Assembly: GCA_946478775.1 (NCBI GenBank)
Contig: CAMLDR010000169.1
Coordinates: forward strand, 1 to 8,863
Reading direction: 5' to 3'
DNA length: 8,863 nucleotides
Source: an uncultured Flavobacteriales bacterium
GTDB taxonomy: Bacteria > Bacteroidota > Bacteroidia > Flavobacteriales > Crocinitomicaceae
Part shown: one piece after another, positions 1 to 6,133 of the stretch
Position numbering within the stretch: the first letter of the stretch is position 1
How the letters are laid out: each line of letters starts with the position of its first letter
Position numbers and translations under genes: made by a program
The notes under the pieces: model-generated
Database searches by the model: none
The model's input: the letters and a program-made list of their open reading frames with translations, nothing else
Told to the model about the DNA's origin: nothing

Positions 1-1
1 G

Positions 2-1060
2 AAGAGACAGAAGATCTTTAAGAAATCGTTTTATCCGCCCTTTGCATACCAGGTTTTTGCCGATGGGATACTTGTTACGGAAATCATTGTTCCGGAACTG
101 TGTGAAGCGCACGATGTGAAAGAGGGAGATTACGTCACTGCGGTCAATGGGATGACCGTTCAAACCCAAATAGAAGCCTTGTCTTTGTTGCTGTCAACTT
201 CAAACCGCCAGACATTGATCTATCACCTTTCCAATTACGCTGAAAATCTGGTTTGGGGGGTAGAGAATAAGGAAGTGAACCTGGAAATTTTAAGAGGTAG
301 TGAGAAGCAACACAAAACAATTCCGTTTCTTGGAAGTGGTGACCCCAATCTGAAGTTATTGAATGACTATTTAGGTTCGCTGCAGTCCAATAGTGTGGAG
401 AACGATTCCTTGATTGTTCTGGGGAATGATATAGCGTATTTCCATATCCACGAAACCTTTCGCTTCATTCAAAACGTAGAAGATGAAAAAGTCGATGAGC
501 AGATGGATGCTATTTTCGACTTAGCTAGAACCAAAAGAGGAATTATTTTCGACATGCGGGGTTATCCCGATTGGGGAGGTTTTGTTCCAACTTACGTTAC
601 TAAGAGTTTTGCTAGTAAGATTTTGATTCCTTATGCAAAATACTACCAGGTCAATAAGCAGGAAATCGGAACTTATATTCTTAAAACCAACATGGATGCG
701 TATTATAACCCCGAATTGAAAGTGGACGGGTCTGCGCCCTATACCGGGAAAGTAGTTATTATCGTTAATCCAGCAACACGAAGTATGAGCGAATGGAACA
801 CCATGATGCTGCAGTTGCTTTTCCCGAACTCCGTAACAATAGGCGAACAAAGTTCAGGTGCAGACGGCGATTTAAAAACACTGAATCTTCCGGGGCCTTA
901 CGAATTCGAATTTACCGGCAATGCAATCTTCTACCCGGATGGAACCGAAGCTCAGAAAAAAGGAGTTAAGATTGATATTCCCGTAAAACTAACCAGGCAA
1001 AATTACGCTAAAAACCAGGACTTGATGTTAGAGAAGGCAATTGAGCTGATTGAGAAATAA
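2..1060 (+). CDS. S41-family (C-terminal processing/tricorn-like) peptidase, 5'-truncated
   Basis: The frame is open from base 2, so the gene begins upstream of the window; the GTG at 116 is an internal valine, not a start. The visible 352 residues fit a secreted or periplasmic S41 serine peptidase. Residues ~17-110 resemble a PDZ domain (GILVTEIIV, then VKEGDYVTAVNGM), which in this family positions the substrate C-terminus. IIFDMRGYPDWGG at ~182-194 matches the family's IIDLRxNxGG strand. NPATRSMSEW at ~256-265 matches the SxSE nucleophile motif, with the likely catalytic Ser at 263 (bases 788-790). The GKG-type lysine of classical CtpA enzymes is not evident: the equivalent stretch reads GEQSSGADGDLK. 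This suggests a tricorn/IRBP-like S41 subtype or altered catalysis, which is inference. The 45-base gap to the next gene leaves co-transcription possible. Family call is firm; substrate is unknown. Confidence 0.85.
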   Translation, partial: KRQKIFKKSFYPPFAYQVFADGILVTEIIVPELCEAHDVKEGDYVTAVNGMTVQTQIEALSLLLSTSNRQTLIYHLSNYAENLVWGVENKEVNLEILRGSEKQHKTIPFLGSGDPNLKLLNDYLGSLQSNSVENDSLIVLGNDIAYFHIHETFRFIQNVEDEKVDEQMDAIFDLARTKRGIIFDMRGYPDWGGFVPTYVTKSFASKILIPYAKYYQVNKQEIGTYILKTNMDAYYNPELKVDGSAPYTGKVVIIVNPATRSMSEWNTMMLQLLFPNSVTIGEQSSGADGDLKTLNLPGPYEFEFTGNAIFYPDGTEAQKKGVKIDIPVKLTRQNYAKNQDLMLEKAIELIEK

Positions 1061-1104
1061 AATGACTATTTTTCAACCGTAAAACACTATTCATTCACAC
1101 CGCT

Positions 1105-1494
1105 ATGAAACTGACAACCGTTTGGCTCAATCGAGTGGAAGGAATCGGATTGATCCTGATCCTGTTCTCTTTCTTTGTACAAATCTTTCAGAATAACTCC
1201 GAAGAGTCGTTCCGGAACTCTCAGAACTATCATTTAAACAAGAAACTGGACCACATCTGGGCACTAATCGAAAAGCAGTACTCGGAAGATGAAAAGTCGA
1301 GGGAGGAACAAACCTTTTCACCGGTGACCCGGTTAAAAACCGTCGATGATGACTGGGAAGTGTATTCCAAACAAGTGAAAGAACTTGAGGTCTGGGAAAG
1401 CCAAATAGCATTCTTTGCAGATATCAGTACCTGGATCTTTGTGCTGGGAACAATTTTAGTGATTCTGCCGAAATTCATCCCGGAGAAAAATTAG
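1105..1494 (+). CDS. Hypothetical two-helix membrane protein
   Basis: A 129-residue protein I do not recognise. It has a hydrophobic segment at ~12-28 (GIGLILILFSFFVQIF) and a second at ~102-122 (AFFADISTWIFVLGTILVILP). A charged, helical, probably coiled middle of ~70 residues, rich in Glu, Lys and Gln, lies between them. This hairpin-like topology would put the middle on one side of the inner membrane and both termini on the other. The ATG at 1105 lies 44 bases after the S41 stop codon, and the frame has coding-like codon use throughout. A strong bidirectional terminator follows at 1611-1650, so the gene probably ends the transcript that includes the protease. A functional link to the protease is only suggested by position. 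Confidence 0.75.
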   Translation: MKLTTVWLNRVEGIGLILILFSFFVQIFQNNSEESFRNSQNYHLNKKLDHIWALIEKQYSEDEKSREEQTFSPVTRLKTVDDDWEVYSKQVKELEVWESQIAFFADISTWIFVLGTILVILPKFIPEKN

Positions 1495-1610
1495 AATTCC
1501 CTGGTACAAAGTATCTGAATCTTAATTCTGAAGAAACAGATGCAATGTAAAAGAATGTAATTTAAGACAGGAGGTGCTTTCTGAACACCATCTTTGAGAT
1601 CAGTGGAAAC

Positions 1611-1650
1611 TAAAAAGCGCTGTAAAACGAAGGTTCTACAGCGCTTTTTA
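1611..1650. terminator. Bidirectional intrinsic terminator
   Basis: TAAAAAGCGCTGTA (1611-1624) pairs perfectly with TACAGCGCTTTTTA (1637-1650) over 14 bp. After one mismatch, AAC (1626-1628) pairs with GTT (1633-1635) around a GAAG tetraloop. The A tract on one side and T tract on the other let it stop transcription in both directions. It sits between the convergent genes ending at 1494 (plus) and 1670 (minus). Confidence 0.9.
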
Positions 1651-1669
1651 ACATCAATCAGAATCCTTA

Positions 1670-1909
1670 TTAGATATCACACTCGCGGGTGTAATCTCCC
1701 AAAATGTCAGTTCCTGTCATTTCAAGTTCATTACAACGTTCTTCTGCACGTACACGAGAATCTTTGAATGAATAACTTCCATCGGAAGAAGTAACCGAAT
1801 TACCTTCATCGTCAGTATGGATCTTTTTGCATTCACAGGTATAATCTTTCTTGCAAGATGCCAGTGTAAAACCCGACAATACTACTAATGCGAAAACTAC
1901 TTTTTTCAT
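1670..1909 (-). CDS. Small cysteine-containing lipoprotein
   Basis: A 79-residue lipoprotein. The start used is the ATG at 1909, giving a classic leader (MKKVVFALVVLSGFTLASC) whose Cys19 is the lipidation site. The open frame extends far upstream, but that extension is not protein-like. A second ATG two codons upstream at 1915 (Met-Ile-Met) is a possible alternative. Lipidation followed by KKDYTCEC is common in small Bacteroidota lipoproteins. The mature part has four more cysteines (25, 27, 59, 77), a CxC pair, and a Ser/Gly/Asp-rich middle. It could therefore form two disulfides in the periplasm or, if surface-exported, outside the cell. No function is known to me. It is transcribed against the upstream membrane protein and shares the bidirectional terminator at 1611-1650. 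Confidence 0.8.
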   Translation of the reverse strand: MKKVVFALVVLSGFTLASCKKDYTCECKKIHTDDEGNSVTSSDGSYSFKDSRVRAEERCNELEMTGTDILGDYTRECDI

Positions 1910-1958
1910 AATCATTTTTTTAAGTGTTTTTAATAGTGTTTCACTGAAACAACAGGGA

Positions 1959-1966
1959 CAAAGATG
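1959..1966 (-). promoter_or_regulatory. Possible -7 element of the small lipoprotein gene
   Basis: Read on the minus strand this is CATCTTTG, seven of eight matches to the Bacteroidota -7 consensus TAnnTTTG, about 50 bases upstream of the lipoprotein ATG. I see no convincing -33 TTG partner at the expected distance, so this is tentative. Confidence 0.3.
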
Positions 1967-2181
1967 CTTTGTTGCATGAAAAATGTTGTTACAGAAATTT
2001 ACCGAAAACTTACATGATTCATACGTTTTGATTCGTAAGTCTATCGCATAAGGCATTAGTGACGAAGGATGTATATGAAATTCAACTGGATTGGACCTCA
2101 TTTGAAAATGGATAGATCTTTAAGCCTGGAAACAAAACAGGTGATCGTCGCCCATTGTCCCAACTTTTGATTGTTTGTGTG

Positions 2182-2217
2182 AATTATGTAAGACTTTACA
2201 ATAATTGCATAACAATT
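2182..2217. repeat. Overlapping AT-rich inverted repeats
   Basis: AATTATGTAA (2182-2191) pairs with TTACAATAATT (2196-2206) across a GACT loop, with one bulged base. AATTG (2203-2207) then pairs with CAATT (2213-2217), sharing bases with the first arm. The two structures are mutually exclusive in RNA. They could be operator half-sites for a dimeric regulator in DNA, but AT-rich intergenic DNA produces such repeats by chance. Confidence 0.4.
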
Positions 2218-2506
2218 CCTATCCGTTTCTTCAACAACTTTACTAAACCTTTTCAGGAGTTAGTGAAGTGTCCTGCATTTTGCTTCCTGAATTTGAAAGA
2301 AAGAAATAATAGGAAGTGAAGCATCTCCGATAAAACGGCAAAGATGTGAACTGAACCGATTGTTAAGTTGTGATTGAGGTACAGATATGTTTGTTTGTAC
2401 CATGTGCGGTAGGTAAAAGGAAAGTGTGTCAGACAGCTGTTTGATGCACTTTTCTGATTTTAAACGCAATTAAAACGTATTTTAGACTACCAAAAACAGG
2501 AATCAC

Positions 2507-2905
2507 ATGGCATCAGTAACAGCGGGTATTAAGAAAGAACTTTATCGAATGGAAATTGAATCACCGTCCGGGAATGTTGTCATAGCTGACGAACCCCTGG
2601 AAATGGGAGGTAAGGACCTTGGATTTTCACCCTTGGAATTACTGGCCTCTGCTTTGGGAACGTGCAAAAGTGCCACATTGCGTATGTACGCCGATAGAAA
2701 AGGGTGGGACTTGCAGGAGGTCAAAATTGAAGTAGATTTGGAGCGCGACGAGAAAACCAATAAAACCGTCATCAGTTGTAAACTACAGCTCTTTGGTGAA
2801 TTGGATGAAGAACAGAGAGAGCGTTTATTGAGTATAGCAAAAGCTTGTCCAGTACATAAAATCCTGACAAATTCAATAGAGATCAGTACCGAGATCATTC
2901 CTTAA
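2507..2905 (+). CDS. OsmC/Ohr-family protein
   Basis: A 132-residue protein, close to the usual ~135-140 residues of OsmC-like proteins, which reduce organic hydroperoxides with a pair of reactive cysteines in a cytoplasmic dimer. GGKDLGFSPLELLASALGTC at ~34-53 contains the PxELL segment and the first conserved cysteine (Cys53). ACPVHKIL at ~113-120 contains the second (Cys114). Both catalytic cysteines are kept, so peroxidase activity is plausible. The short form and the RKGWDLQEVKIEVDL stretch are closer to the general OsmC/YhfA-like branch than to Ohr, so I give no symbol. The ATG at 2507 follows a TATTTTAG motif at 2478-2485. The gene stands alone behind a long intergenic region, with 89 bases before the next gene, which has its own candidate promoter. 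Confidence 0.92.
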   Translation: MASVTAGIKKELYRMEIESPSGNVVIADEPLEMGGKDLGFSPLELLASALGTCKSATLRMYADRKGWDLQEVKIEVDLERDEKTNKTVISCKLQLFGELDEEQRERLLSIAKACPVHKILTNSIEISTEIIP

Positions 2906-2926
2906 AAGATTTTTTTGAAAAAATAA

Positions 2927-2957
2927 TTGGTAAATTAAGATTTAATCTTTTACTTTG
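2927..2957 (+). promoter_or_regulatory. Candidate Bacteroidota promoter upstream of the three-helix membrane protein
   Basis: TTG at 2927-2929 is followed after 20 bases by TTACTTTG (2950-2957), seven of eight matches to TAnnTTTG. The spacing fits the -33/-7 arrangement recognised by the Bacteroidota primary sigma factor. The ATG at 2995 would have a leader of about 30 bases. Confidence 0.5.
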
Positions 2958-2994
2958 TTTCTCAAAGTACTTTTTAAAATCTAAAACAAACCAG

Positions 2995-3279
2995 ATGAAA
3001 AACAAAAGACTACTTATTATCTTATCAATAGTCGGAGTGTTATTGTTAGTTCCATTCGTTGCCATGCAGTTTACGAATGAGGTGAATTGGACGGGATTTG
3101 ATTTCCTGGTCATGGGGATTTTACTTGCCGGAACCGGTTTGGTTTGTGAGCTGATCCTGAGACAAGTCAAAAAAACATCTAGCAGGATCATTCTCTGTTT
3201 GGGAGTACTGGCCGTTTTGGCACTTATTTGGATGGAATTGGCAGTAGGAATCTTCGGAACTCCTTTTGCCGGATCGTGA
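2995..3279 (+). CDS. Small three-helix membrane protein
   Basis: A 94-residue hydrophobic protein with three predicted membrane helices at ~5-23, ~35-54 and ~64-86, and a positively charged loop (RQVKKTSSR) between helices two and three. The segment FTNEVNWTGFDFLVMGILLAGTG and the ending WMELAVGIFG follow a pattern I associate with a widespread small uncharacterised bacterial membrane protein family. Homologues I recall have one more C-terminal helix, so this copy may be a short version. That comparison is from memory. The start at 2995 follows an A-rich leader and a candidate promoter. It stands between the OsmC gene and the DUF6157 gene, with 60 bases to the latter, so run-on transcription is possible. 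Function unknown. Confidence 0.8.
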   Translation: MKNKRLLIILSIVGVLLLVPFVAMQFTNEVNWTGFDFLVMGILLAGTGLVCELILRQVKKTSSRIILCLGVLAVLALIWMELAVGIFGTPFAGS

Positions 3280-3339
3280 AGAATAGCGAATAACTGGTTT
3301 CTGCTTGTTTACAAAGACATAAATCGGTATTTTAGTTAC

Positions 3340-3753
3340 ATGAAAGTGCATACGACCAATTATTTCGATACGTTCATCGTTATTTCAGACGATTGTCCTT
3401 CAGGGAACGGAGAAATTCCACCTTTGAAAGGAGACGCAAAGACTATTGCAAACCGGCAGTTTGAGATGATCGGAAAGAATCCATACAAATATACCTCCGA
3501 TGAGGTTTTGTTCCGGGTATTCGCAGATAAGAATGACCTGACACCAGGTGAATACGAAGAGGCAAAAACACAGTTCTTCTCGAAAGGACAAGCTTGTTTC
3601 AGAGCATCACCCCTTACCAAACGCTATGGCTGGGGAATTCATTATAATCACGAAGGAAAAATGGCCTTGTATGGTTCAGAGAGCGAAGAATACAAGCGTT
3701 ACATAGAAGATAAGAACCTGAAAGTTGTCAAAGCAATGAAGTCCAGTCGTTAA
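3340..3753 (+). CDS. DUF6157 family protein
   Basis: A 137-residue soluble protein that I recognise as the uncharacterised DUF6157 family. The matches are the N-terminal HTTNYFDTFI (4-13), CPSGNGEIPPLKG (19-31), KTIANRQFEMIGKNPYKYTS (34-53), the SKGQACFRASPLTKRYGWGI block (81-100) and the C-terminal SEEYKRYIED plus AMKSSR. The length is typical and the protein looks complete. There is no signal peptide or membrane helix, so it should be cytoplasmic. The dense conserved Lys/Arg/Tyr/Trp block suggests a ligand- or nucleic-acid-binding surface, but no activity is established to my knowledge. A TATTTTAG motif at 3328-3335 lies only four bases before the ATG. The next gene starts five bases after the stop, so this is the first gene of a likely operon. 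Confidence 0.9.
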   Translation: MKVHTTNYFDTFIVISDDCPSGNGEIPPLKGDAKTIANRQFEMIGKNPYKYTSDEVLFRVFADKNDLTPGEYEEAKTQFFSKGQACFRASPLTKRYGWGIHYNHEGKMALYGSESEEYKRYIEDKNLKVVKAMKSSR

Positions 3754-3758
3754 AGCAG

Positions 3759-4160
3759 ATGGGATTATTCGCTAAATACCGGTTAAATCCGAAAAAGTGT
3801 TTACTAATTGATGCCTTTGGCGCAGGAATCACTGTTTTGCTCCTGACTGTTATTTTGGAGCCGTTCCAAAAAGCGTTTGGGATGCCGATGGTTGCTTTGA
3901 GAATCTTTTCCATCATTGGCTGTATTTTTTTCATTTACTCATTGATGTCTTACTATTTCGGAGATAAAAAACATACTTTTTTGTTGAAAGTGATTGCCTT
4001 TGGAAATACTTTATACTGTTGTCTGATCGCTTTTTGTGTGTTTCATTATTTTGAAAAGCTCACTGTTTTGGGGCGCATTTACTTTTTATTGGAAATAGCC
4101 ATCATCCTTGGATTGGTCGTACTCGAACTGAAAACGGCATCTAAATCAGCCGAAGAATGA
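3759..4160 (+). CDS. Hypothetical four-helix membrane protein
   Basis: A 133-residue integral membrane protein that I do not recognise. Hydrophobic segments fall at ~15-33, ~44-66, ~76-95 and ~102-122, with short polar loops (a DKKH turn and an HYFEK turn) and a charged tail (LKTASKSAEE). The even helix count puts both ends on the same side, probably the cytoplasm given the Lys/Arg-rich N-terminus (KYRLNPKK). There is no catalytic motif. The start is five bases after the DUF6157 stop, and its TGA overlaps the ATG of the next lipoprotein gene (ATGA at 4157-4160). Translational coupling with both neighbours is therefore likely. Confidence 0.8.
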   Translation: MGLFAKYRLNPKKCLLIDAFGAGITVLLLTVILEPFQKAFGMPMVALRIFSIIGCIFFIYSLMSYYFGDKKHTFLLKVIAFGNTLYCCLIAFCVFHYFEKLTVLGRIYFLLEIAIILGLVVLELKTASKSAEE

Positions 4161-4606
4161 AAAAGTCACTCATCACCTTATTATTCCTGCCTATCTTACT
4201 TTTGGTTTCCTGTGCTGAAGACAAAACAGAAAGAAACCTGATGACCGGTGAGCGTAAATTCCTGGAAGGCCTGGGTGTTTTGGACCTCAAAGAAGAAATT
4301 GAACTGTTCGAGAACAATGACGGTTCCGAAGATGTGACCAAATCAGGGAATTTCATTACGAATAGAAGAATTGCCAGTTATTGGATCGAAGACGGAGAAA
4401 AGGAAGTAAACCAGGCATTTTTTGAAACGGATATTGATTCGATGTCCCAAACAGATAATCACACAGCGCTTACTGATGCTTCTTACCTCACGATTTACAA
4501 AACAGACGGAAGTTCTTTCAAAGTATATGTAGATGCAGACAGCACGCGGACTCATGCCTTTTTCAATAAAGCACAATCAAATTGGGAAAGTTTGAGGAAG
4601 AAATAA
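4157..4606 (+). CDS. Hypothetical lipoprotein
   Basis: A 149-residue predicted lipoprotein. MKKSLITLLFLPILLLVSC is a clear type II signal peptide with LVSC as lipobox and Cys19 as the lipidated residue. The mature part is acidic and soluble (AEDKTERN, then EEIELFENNDGSEDVTKSG). Its C-terminal half (~110-149) includes TIYKTDGSSFKVYVDADS, which looks like beta-strands. I know no function. The ATG overlaps the stop of the preceding membrane-protein gene by four bases, so the two are almost certainly co-translated. The pairing of a polytopic membrane protein with a lipoprotein suggests they might act together at the envelope. The next gene is 91 bases downstream. Confidence 0.85.
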   Translation: MKKSLITLLFLPILLLVSCAEDKTERNLMTGERKFLEGLGVLDLKEEIELFENNDGSEDVTKSGNFITNRRIASYWIEDGEKEVNQAFFETDIDSMSQTDNHTALTDASYLTIYKTDGSSFKVYVDADSTRTHAFFNKAQSNWESLRKK

Positions 4607-4608
4607 AC

Positions 4609-4683
4609 TTATTCTTCAATGATCATCAGGTCGGTCTTTTTTGATCCTTCCGAATCGGAAATTGAATTAATTTTAAGGTGCAA
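4609..4683 (-). other. Short coding-like minus-strand tail in an intergenic gap
   Basis: Between the lipoprotein and GNAT genes the minus strand has a 24-codon open stretch ending in TAA (complement of 4609-4611). It reads KINSISDSEGSKKTDLMII followed by EE, which looks like a protein C-terminus. An in-frame TGA closes it upstream (complement of 4684-4686), so it is not an intact gene. It may be the remnant of a convergent gene or a coincidence. Confidence 0.2.
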
Positions 4684-4697
4684 TCATCGGAATGATT
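4682..4697 (+). promoter_or_regulatory. Hairpin at the GNAT translation start
   Basis: AATCAT (4682-4687) and ATGATT (4692-4697) form a perfect 6-bp inverted repeat around a CGGA loop. The right arm contains the upstream ATG (4692) and ends directly before the second ATG (4698). In mRNA the stem would cover the first start codon, which could favour the second or modulate initiation. The stem is short and AT-rich, so it is weak. Confidence 0.35.
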
Positions 4698-5246
4698 ATG
4701 AACGAACTAACTCTGAATACTGAAAGACTTACACTGAAAGAACTGGATCTGAATGATCTTCAGAATATGCATGAACTGCATTCCCTTCCGGAAACAGATG
4801 AGTTCAATACCATGGGGATTCCGGCCGACATGGGTGTTACAGAACGCTTGCTGGCAGATTGGATCGGAATACAGGAACTGGAACCGCGCATGAAATACGT
4901 GTTTAAGATTCAAGATGCCGACAGGAGTTTTATCGGATTGATCGGTTTGAATATGGGGAAGCCCAATTACCTCGCCGGAGAAGTGTGGTATAAACTACAC
5001 AAAGATTTCTGGAACAAAGGTTACGGGACAGAAGCTTTGAAGCGTTTGCTTGAATTCTGCTTTTCGGATTTAAAATTACACCGCATTGAAGCAGGTTGTG
5101 CTGTGGGGAATTTGGGTTCTATCCGTGTACTTGAAAAGGTTGGAATGATTCGCGAAGGTCGTACCAGGAAGAAACTTCCTATCCGCGGAGAATGGATCGA
5201 TAATTACAGTTATGCGATTTTAGAAGAGGATTTCTACAATGAATAA
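4698..5246 (+). CDS. GNAT N-acetyltransferase (RimJ/RimL-like)
   Basis: A 182-residue acetyl-CoA-dependent N-acetyltransferase of the RimJ/RimL (Acetyltransf_3) type, cytoplasmic. The N-terminal LNTERLTLKELDLNDLQNM is the usual first strand and helix. GEVWYKLHKDFWNKGYGTEA includes the pyrophosphate-binding (Q/R)xxGxG-like loop NKGYGTEAL at ~106-114. GNLGSIRVLEKVGMIREGRT (137-156) is motif B, with its Asn and Ser/Arg pattern. RGEWIDNYSYAILEEDF is the standard ending. Length is typical. I chose the ATG at 4698; an ATG two codons earlier at 4692 is equally in frame, and GNAT proteins of this type usually start a few residues before the TERL strand. The stop overlaps the next gene by eight bases. 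The acceptor substrate cannot be told from sequence. Confidence 0.9.
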   Translation: MNELTLNTERLTLKELDLNDLQNMHELHSLPETDEFNTMGIPADMGVTERLLADWIGIQELEPRMKYVFKIQDADRSFIGLIGLNMGKPNYLAGEVWYKLHKDFWNKGYGTEALKRLLEFCFSDLKLHRIEAGCAVGNLGSIRVLEKVGMIREGRTRKKLPIRGEWIDNYSYAILEEDFYNE

Positions 5247-6081
5247 CCCGGAAGAAATAACTGTGAAACAAGCCCTGGAACGCGGCCGGAAAATGCTGAA
5301 TGTTCCTTCATCTGTCGTTCCCAAAATAATGATTGGGGTTATGGTTCTTTTGGCATTGTTGAAAGTTGTTGCCTGGCAATACGCGCTATTTTCTGTTCCA
5401 TTGAGTATGCTCCTGTTTCCGTTGTTCTATCGAAGCTACAAGGTCACGAAATGGAAACTGTGGGCCTATGAAAAAGTAAGGAATGTCAATGAATTAAAAG
5501 GAAAAGCAGTCATGTGGGGGATAATTTCGGAAGATCCCGGTTTTTTGGAGCGGCTATTTCGAACAGCAGCCGAAGAAAGCAAGCTAAAGGAATTGGAGCT
5601 TAAGTTTAAGATCCCGGATTTGTTCATTGACAACCACCAGGTTCCGGAAGAAACGATCTTCTTTTATTCGGTAAATAATCTCATTCTTCCTGTTTTACTG
5701 ATCATTCTAGGTGTTTTAGTGTCGCTTTACAGCTTTTTGAAAAATGAAAAAGCAATTGCTTTCATAGCAGTAACAGCCGCAATCACCCTCTTATTCCAAA
5801 CCCTTCGCAAACGAAAGGAAGTGGCATTGTACCTGACTTTGAATGATAAAGGAATTGGGACCTTCAATCGCCCGTTTATCTCTTGGGAAGAGATTTCGGG
5901 TGAAAAAATAATCCGGGGAAAGGTAGATGACAATAATGACTTCTATTTTATGTTTAATACTCCTTTGGGCGAAGAAAGTATTGGAATCGATCATCTTTCA
6001 GTGAAACCAGCAGAACTACTTGATCTTTTGAAGATCTACAGGTCAAGATTTGAAGAACAACTAAAAGAAGCAAACGGATAA
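5239..6081 (+). CDS. Four-helix membrane protein with PH-like C-terminal region
   Basis: A 280-residue membrane protein I do not recognise as a named family. Two helices lie at ~28-46 and ~47-65. A ~80-residue charged cytoplasmic part follows, and a second pair of helices at ~147-167 and ~171-188. After a basic anchor (RKRKE) the last ~85 residues read as beta-strands (VALYLTLNDKGIGTF, PFISWEEISGEKII, FYFMFNTPLG) and a final helix (KPAELLDLLKIYRSRFEEQL). Strands followed by one helix, with a SWEEIS turn, resemble the bacterial PH-like domains on YcxB-type membrane proteins; this is inference. The ATG overlaps the GNAT stop by eight bases (5239-5246), so translation is coupled. The next gene follows after 13-52 bases, depending on its start. 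Confidence 0.8.
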   Translation: MNNPEEITVKQALERGRKMLNVPSSVVPKIMIGVMVLLALLKVVAWQYALFSVPLSMLLFPLFYRSYKVTKWKLWAYEKVRNVNELKGKAVMWGIISEDPGFLERLFRTAAEESKLKELELKFKIPDLFIDNHQVPEETIFFYSVNNLILPVLLIILGVLVSLYSFLKNEKAIAFIAVTAAITLLFQTLRKRKEVALYLTLNDKGIGTFNRPFISWEEISGEKIIRGKVDDNNDFYFMFNTPLGEESIGIDHLSVKPAELLDLLKIYRSRFEEQLKEANG

Positions 6082-6133
6082 TTCCATTAATTTAGTGCCT
6101 GAAAATACACGAATCAATACTTCAAATCACCAC

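Larger units (their letters stand above)
1916..2506. other. Gene-poor divergent intergenic region
   Basis: About 590 bases between the divergent lipoprotein and OsmC genes. I see no convincing gene. A minus-strand frame at 2260-2469 (69 codons, TTG start preceded directly by an in-frame stop) has no recognisable motif and is probably chance. AT-rich inverted repeats lie at 2182-2217 (listed separately). GGTACA (2378-2383) and TGTACC (2396-2401) form a further weak hairpin. ACTTAC (2008-2013) and GTAAGT (2035-2040) pair across a long loop. The length is unusual for this otherwise compact window, so untranslated RNA or complex regulation is possible but not shown. Confidence 0.5.

Noticed and set aside
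91..1219. The palindrome GTTCCGGAAC at 91-100 and again at 1210-1219
   Set aside because: Both copies are within coding sequence, at unrelated codons, in a genome where TTCCGG is frequent; likely coincidence.
1910..2101. N-terminal extension of the minus-strand lipoprotein frame
   Set aside because: The extension would bury a clear lipoprotein signal peptide inside the protein and has no protein-like pattern; the ATG at 1909 (or 1915) is the sensible start.
2075..2170. 31-codon plus-strand frame (starts MKFNWIGPHLKMD)
   Set aside because: Too short, with no motif and no clear leader; cannot be told from chance.
2260..2469. 69-codon minus-strand open frame upstream of the OsmC gene
   Set aside because: TTG start directly after a stop, no recognisable motif, and a length expected by chance in AT-rich DNA.
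2978..3279. Idea that the OsmC gene and the three-helix membrane protein form an operon or toxin-antitoxin pair
   Set aside because: The 89-base gap contains a candidate promoter and neither product resembles a toxin or antitoxin.
4648..4660. TTCCG-AAT-CGGAA as a terminator after the 4157 lipoprotein
   Set aside because: Only a 5-bp stem with a 3-base loop and no T run directly after it; too weak to call.
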